Shown: positions 6,528 through 7,896 of the stretch, one piece after another
How positions within the stretch are numbered: the stretch's first letter is position 1
Layout: the number at the start of each line of letters is the position of its first letter
Assembly: GCA_937897085.1 (NCBI GenBank)
Contig: CALCOR010000210.1
Coordinates: 1-7,896 of the forward strand
Source of the DNA: an uncultured euryarchaeote
GTDB taxonomy: Archaea; Thermoplasmatota; Poseidoniia; Poseidoniales; Thalassarchaeaceae
Length of the DNA: 7,896 nt
Direction of reading: 5' to 3'
The notes under the pieces: generated by a model
Databases searched by the model: none
Seen by the model: only the letters and a program-made list of their open reading frames with translations
What the model was told of the DNA's origin: nothing
Program-made: the position numbers and the translations under genes

Positions 6528-6545
6528 CCACCGGAGCGGTAATCC

Positions 6546-6557
6546 CCATCCGGATGG
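6546..6557. promoter_or_regulatory. Perfect 12-bp palindrome upstream of the TPR-like gene
   Basis: CCATCCGGATGG equals its own reverse complement and lies 24 bases before the TTG start in a 71-base gap. A dimeric transcription factor could bind such a site. With no spacer it would make a poor RNA hairpin. No factor is assigned, and only one copy was noticed in the window. Confidence 0.3.
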
Positions 6558-6569
6558 TCTGAGACTTCT

Positions 6570-6577
6570 GGAGGGAG
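6570..6577 (+). promoter_or_regulatory. Strong Shine-Dalgarno supporting a TTG start
   Basis: GGAGGGAG precedes TTG 6582 with seven bases after GGAGG. The next in-frame ATG at 6591 would be 16 bases away, too far. The site therefore decides for the non-ATG start. Confidence 0.6.
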
Positions 6578-6581
6578 CGCG

Positions 6582-7388
6582 TTGTTCGGCATGGAAGACC
6601 CGGTCAAGGTGGTCGAGCAGTATCGCCGCTATGTCAGCGATGGGCGGCTGGAAATCGCCGAAGTGATGGCACAAGAACTGAGCGAGATGCTGCTTACCAG
6701 GAAGAATCGAGACCTACAACTGCAGCGCACGCTAGTTGATGCACTGCGCGACCTAGCCTCGATCTACGAACTGCGCCAGAAGTGGAAACTGAGTCTGGCC
6801 GCCTCGGGCAAGCTGAAGGGAGAGCGTCGGCTACTGGCACAGCAACTCATCAAGGCTGAGATGCGCGACGAAGCGCGAGCGCTACGCGGCTCGATGCGCG
6901 CCAACGACGAGGTGCAGCGCGGGCGTGTACTGCTGGAACGGGGGAAACTGCGCGCCGCGCTGTCAGCATTTCGTTCGGCAGCCAAGGGTGCGCCGAACAA
7001 TCTCGAAGCGGTGGTTCGCCAACTTGAGGCGCACGAACGTATCAAGGGTCATCTGCGACGCGCCCGGAAGCCCGCCCGCCGTCTCGATGCTGCACTCGGC
7101 CGGGTCGGGCCTGTGAATCGCCGTGAAGGCGAATTCGTGCTCTGTCCCGAGGGCGAGGCGACCCATCCGGTAGAACTGCTCGTCTCCGACCTGAAACGCT
7201 GGCTCGACCCAGCGCTTCGACTCCCCGCGTCCGAGGCGGTGGCGCTCAAGAGTCGGGCAGACGAACTCATGCGGCAGATGGAGGCAATTGCTACCGGAGA
7301 ACAAGCGGCTGATGCCGCACTGGCTGCCGCGGTCGAAAAACTCGAGCCGGTGGTCGACTACCACACCTACTCGGCTGGCGGCGCTTGA
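6582..7388 (+). CDS. Helical TPR-like cytosolic protein of unknown function
   Basis: This 268-residue protein has no signal peptide or membrane segment and is rich in Arg, Ala, Leu and Glu. Most of it should form alpha-helical hairpins. One good tetratricopeptide repeat lies at about 106-140: LLERGKLRAALSAFRSAAKG followed by APNN matches the G-x-x-x-A-x-x-x-F-x-x-A-x-x-x-x-P-N-N pattern. Residues 5-100 look like related, more degenerate helical pairs. A short non-helical segment (REGEFVLCPEGEATHPVELL, 181-200) contains the only cysteine and may be a small beta element. The C-terminal third is helical again (about 201-255). TPR proteins are protein-interaction scaffolds, but no partner can be read from sequence. 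It lies 71 bases after the surface-protein gene on the same strand, possibly co-transcribed, though the intervening palindrome may mark its own control. It is probably lineage-specific. Confidence 0.75.
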   Translation: MFGMEDPVKVVEQYRRYVSDGRLEIAEVMAQELSEMLLTRKNRDLQLQRTLVDALRDLASIYELRQKWKLSLAASGKLKGERRLLAQQLIKAEMRDEARALRGSMRANDEVQRGRVLLERGKLRAALSAFRSAAKGAPNNLEAVVRQLEAHERIKGHLRRARKPARRLDAALGRVGPVNRREGEFVLCPEGEATHPVELLVSDLKRWLDPALRLPASEAVALKSRADELMRQMEAIATGEQAADAALAAAVEKLEPVVDYHTYSAGGA

Positions 7389-7417
7389 CGACCCTGTCGA
7401 GATGGCTGGCTGATCAC

Positions 7418-7896
7418 TCATATCTTACCGAGGAAATCCTGCCACGCGCGGCAGGCTGGACACCAGGTCCAGCGGTTCCCATCGTGCGTCATCTCCTGCA
7501 AGAATCCGCCACAGTTTTTGCACGGCGGGTGGACAACTGCCTCGGCAGGAATACTCGGAGGTGCGAACGGCGTCTGACCGCCACCCGTCTGTGCTCCCGT
7601 CGACGTGCCCGCTCTAACCTTGCCGCGCATCATGAAAGCGCCGAACGCCAGCAGCAGCAGCACTCCCGCCACGATGCCGATGATCGTCACCGACAGTCCA
7701 CCTTCAGAGGTATCCTGATCGTCGTCGTCGCTCCCGGTTGTGTTCGCCGTACCACCATCCTGATTCGGGTTCGGTTCAGGGTCTGGGTCAGGGTCTGGGT
7801 CTGGGTCAGGTTCAGGGTCAGGGTCTGGGTCAGGGTCAGGGTCCGGGTCCGGATTCGGCTCCTCAGGCGGCGGCACTGTGTAAGTGACGTTCAGCC
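7418..7896 (-). CDS. Membrane-anchored surface protein with Asp-Pro linker and cytoplasmic zinc ribbon, C-terminal part
   Basis: The frame is open to the right edge (…LNVTYT before the Val-Pro-Pro-Pro), so the GTG at 7876 is most likely an internal valine and this is the C-terminal ~159 residues of a longer protein. Visible order: an N-V-T sequon; a Pro/Asp linker of alternating D-P with occasional E-P and N-P; an acidic juxtamembrane stretch (SDDDDQD); one transmembrane helix (codons 7628-7696, starting LSVTIIGIVAG); a basic stop-transfer (RGKVR); a Gly/Thr/Pro-rich spacer; and a zinc ribbon C-x2-C-x16-C-x2-C (CKNCGG, then CPACRAWQ). By the positive-inside rule the linker is external and the zinc ribbon cytoplasmic. 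Asp-Pro repeats commonly act as extended stalks holding an ectodomain off the surface. The ectodomain lies outside the window. It converges on the TPR-like gene with a 29-base gap. Confidence 0.8.
   Translation of the reverse strand, partial: LNVTYTVPPPEEPNPDPDPDPDPDPDPEPDPDPDPDPDPEPNPNQDGGTANTTGSDDDDQDTSEGGLSVTIIGIVAGVLLLLAFGAFMMRGKVRAGTSTGAQTGGGQTPFAPPSIPAEAVVHPPCKNCGGFLQEMTHDGNRWTWCPACRAWQDFLGKI
7451..7522 (-). other. Four-cysteine zinc ribbon of the membrane-anchored protein
   Basis: Cys codons at 7520-7522, 7511-7513, 7460-7462 and 7451-7453 form two C-x2-C knuckles 16 residues apart, the classic zinc-ribbon arrangement. The first knuckle is CKNCGG and the second CPACRAW. The ribbon ends nine residues before the C terminus. 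Zinc binding is inferred. Confidence 0.75.
7767..7850. repeat. GGGTCN hexamer tract encoding Asp-Pro repeats, with G-quadruplex potential
   Basis: On the plus strand GGG recurs twelve times, mostly every six bases as GGGTCT, GGGTCA or GGGTCC. Each hexamer is one Asp-Pro pair on the minus strand. Runs of GGG separated by three bases meet the usual sequence rule for intramolecular G-quadruplexes. The G-rich strand is the template for the gene. Copy number is likely to vary by slippage. Confidence 0.75.

Noticed and set aside
5934..6674. Minus-strand open frame of 246 codons with a long poly-Ser stretch
   Set aside because: It is the antisense of the Asp/Glu and Lys codons in the charged tail of the surface protein; serine runs arise mechanically and no start context or family match is seen.
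6764..7421. Minus-strand open frames (93 and 152 codons) opposite the TPR-like gene
   Set aside because: The plus-strand frame has a strong Shine-Dalgarno and a TPR pattern; the reverse frames are Ser/Arg-rich without motifs.
7874..7876. GTG as the true start of the zinc-ribbon protein
   Set aside because: The frame stays open to the window edge and encodes a plausible beta-strand with a glycosylation sequon; a start would leave an Asp-Pro stalk with no signal peptide or ectodomain.

Overview
This window looks like chromosomal DNA of a euryarchaeon. A marine Thermoplasmatota lineage such as Candidatus Poseidoniales (Marine Group II) is my best guess. The evidence is an AK6/Fap7-type NMP kinase next to a CDP-alcohol phosphatidyltransferase, a stand-alone Lrp/AsnC (RAM) effector domain, a TATA-like element in a divergent promoter region, GTG/TTG starts with GGTGA/GGAGG-type Shine-Dalgarno sequences, and large sequon-rich surface proteins anchored by a C-terminal membrane helix. 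The lineage is an inference from style and gene content, with no marker gene to prove it.

Layout. Positions 1-331 (+) hold the C-terminal end of a probable rhomboid-family membrane protein. It converges on a leftward pair: a CAX-type Ca2+/H+ antiporter (394-1560) preceded by a small stand-alone RAM-domain protein (1620-1871). The convergent junction at 339-403 carries a perfect 12-bp inverted repeat. A short divergent region (1872-1964) with one nearly symmetric TATA element separates these from a rightward pair: an AK6-like kinase (about 1965-2531) and a CDP-alcohol phosphatidyltransferase (about 2543-3241), which are probably translationally coupled.

Positions 3346-6510 (+) encode a roughly 1054-residue secreted, type I membrane protein. 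It has a signal peptide, five Fn3-like repeats, two further beta-sandwich-like domains, one transmembrane helix, and a 131-residue cytoplasmic tail of alternating basic and acidic blocks. A 268-residue helical, TPR-like cytosolic protein follows (6582-7388, TTG start). Converging on it is the C-terminal part of a second membrane-anchored protein (7418-7896, -), which continues past the window edge. That protein has a long Asp-Pro linker, one transmembrane helix and a cytoplasmic four-cysteine zinc ribbon.

The left half is housekeeping: ion transport, nucleotide/ribosome maturation and ether-lipid headgroup synthesis. The right half looks like a lineage-specific cell-surface region, in which two single-pass proteins with unusual cytoplasmic tails flank a TPR-like soluble protein. 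No rRNA, tRNA, CRISPR array, insertion sequence or phage gene was seen. The longest gene-free stretch is only about 100 bases.
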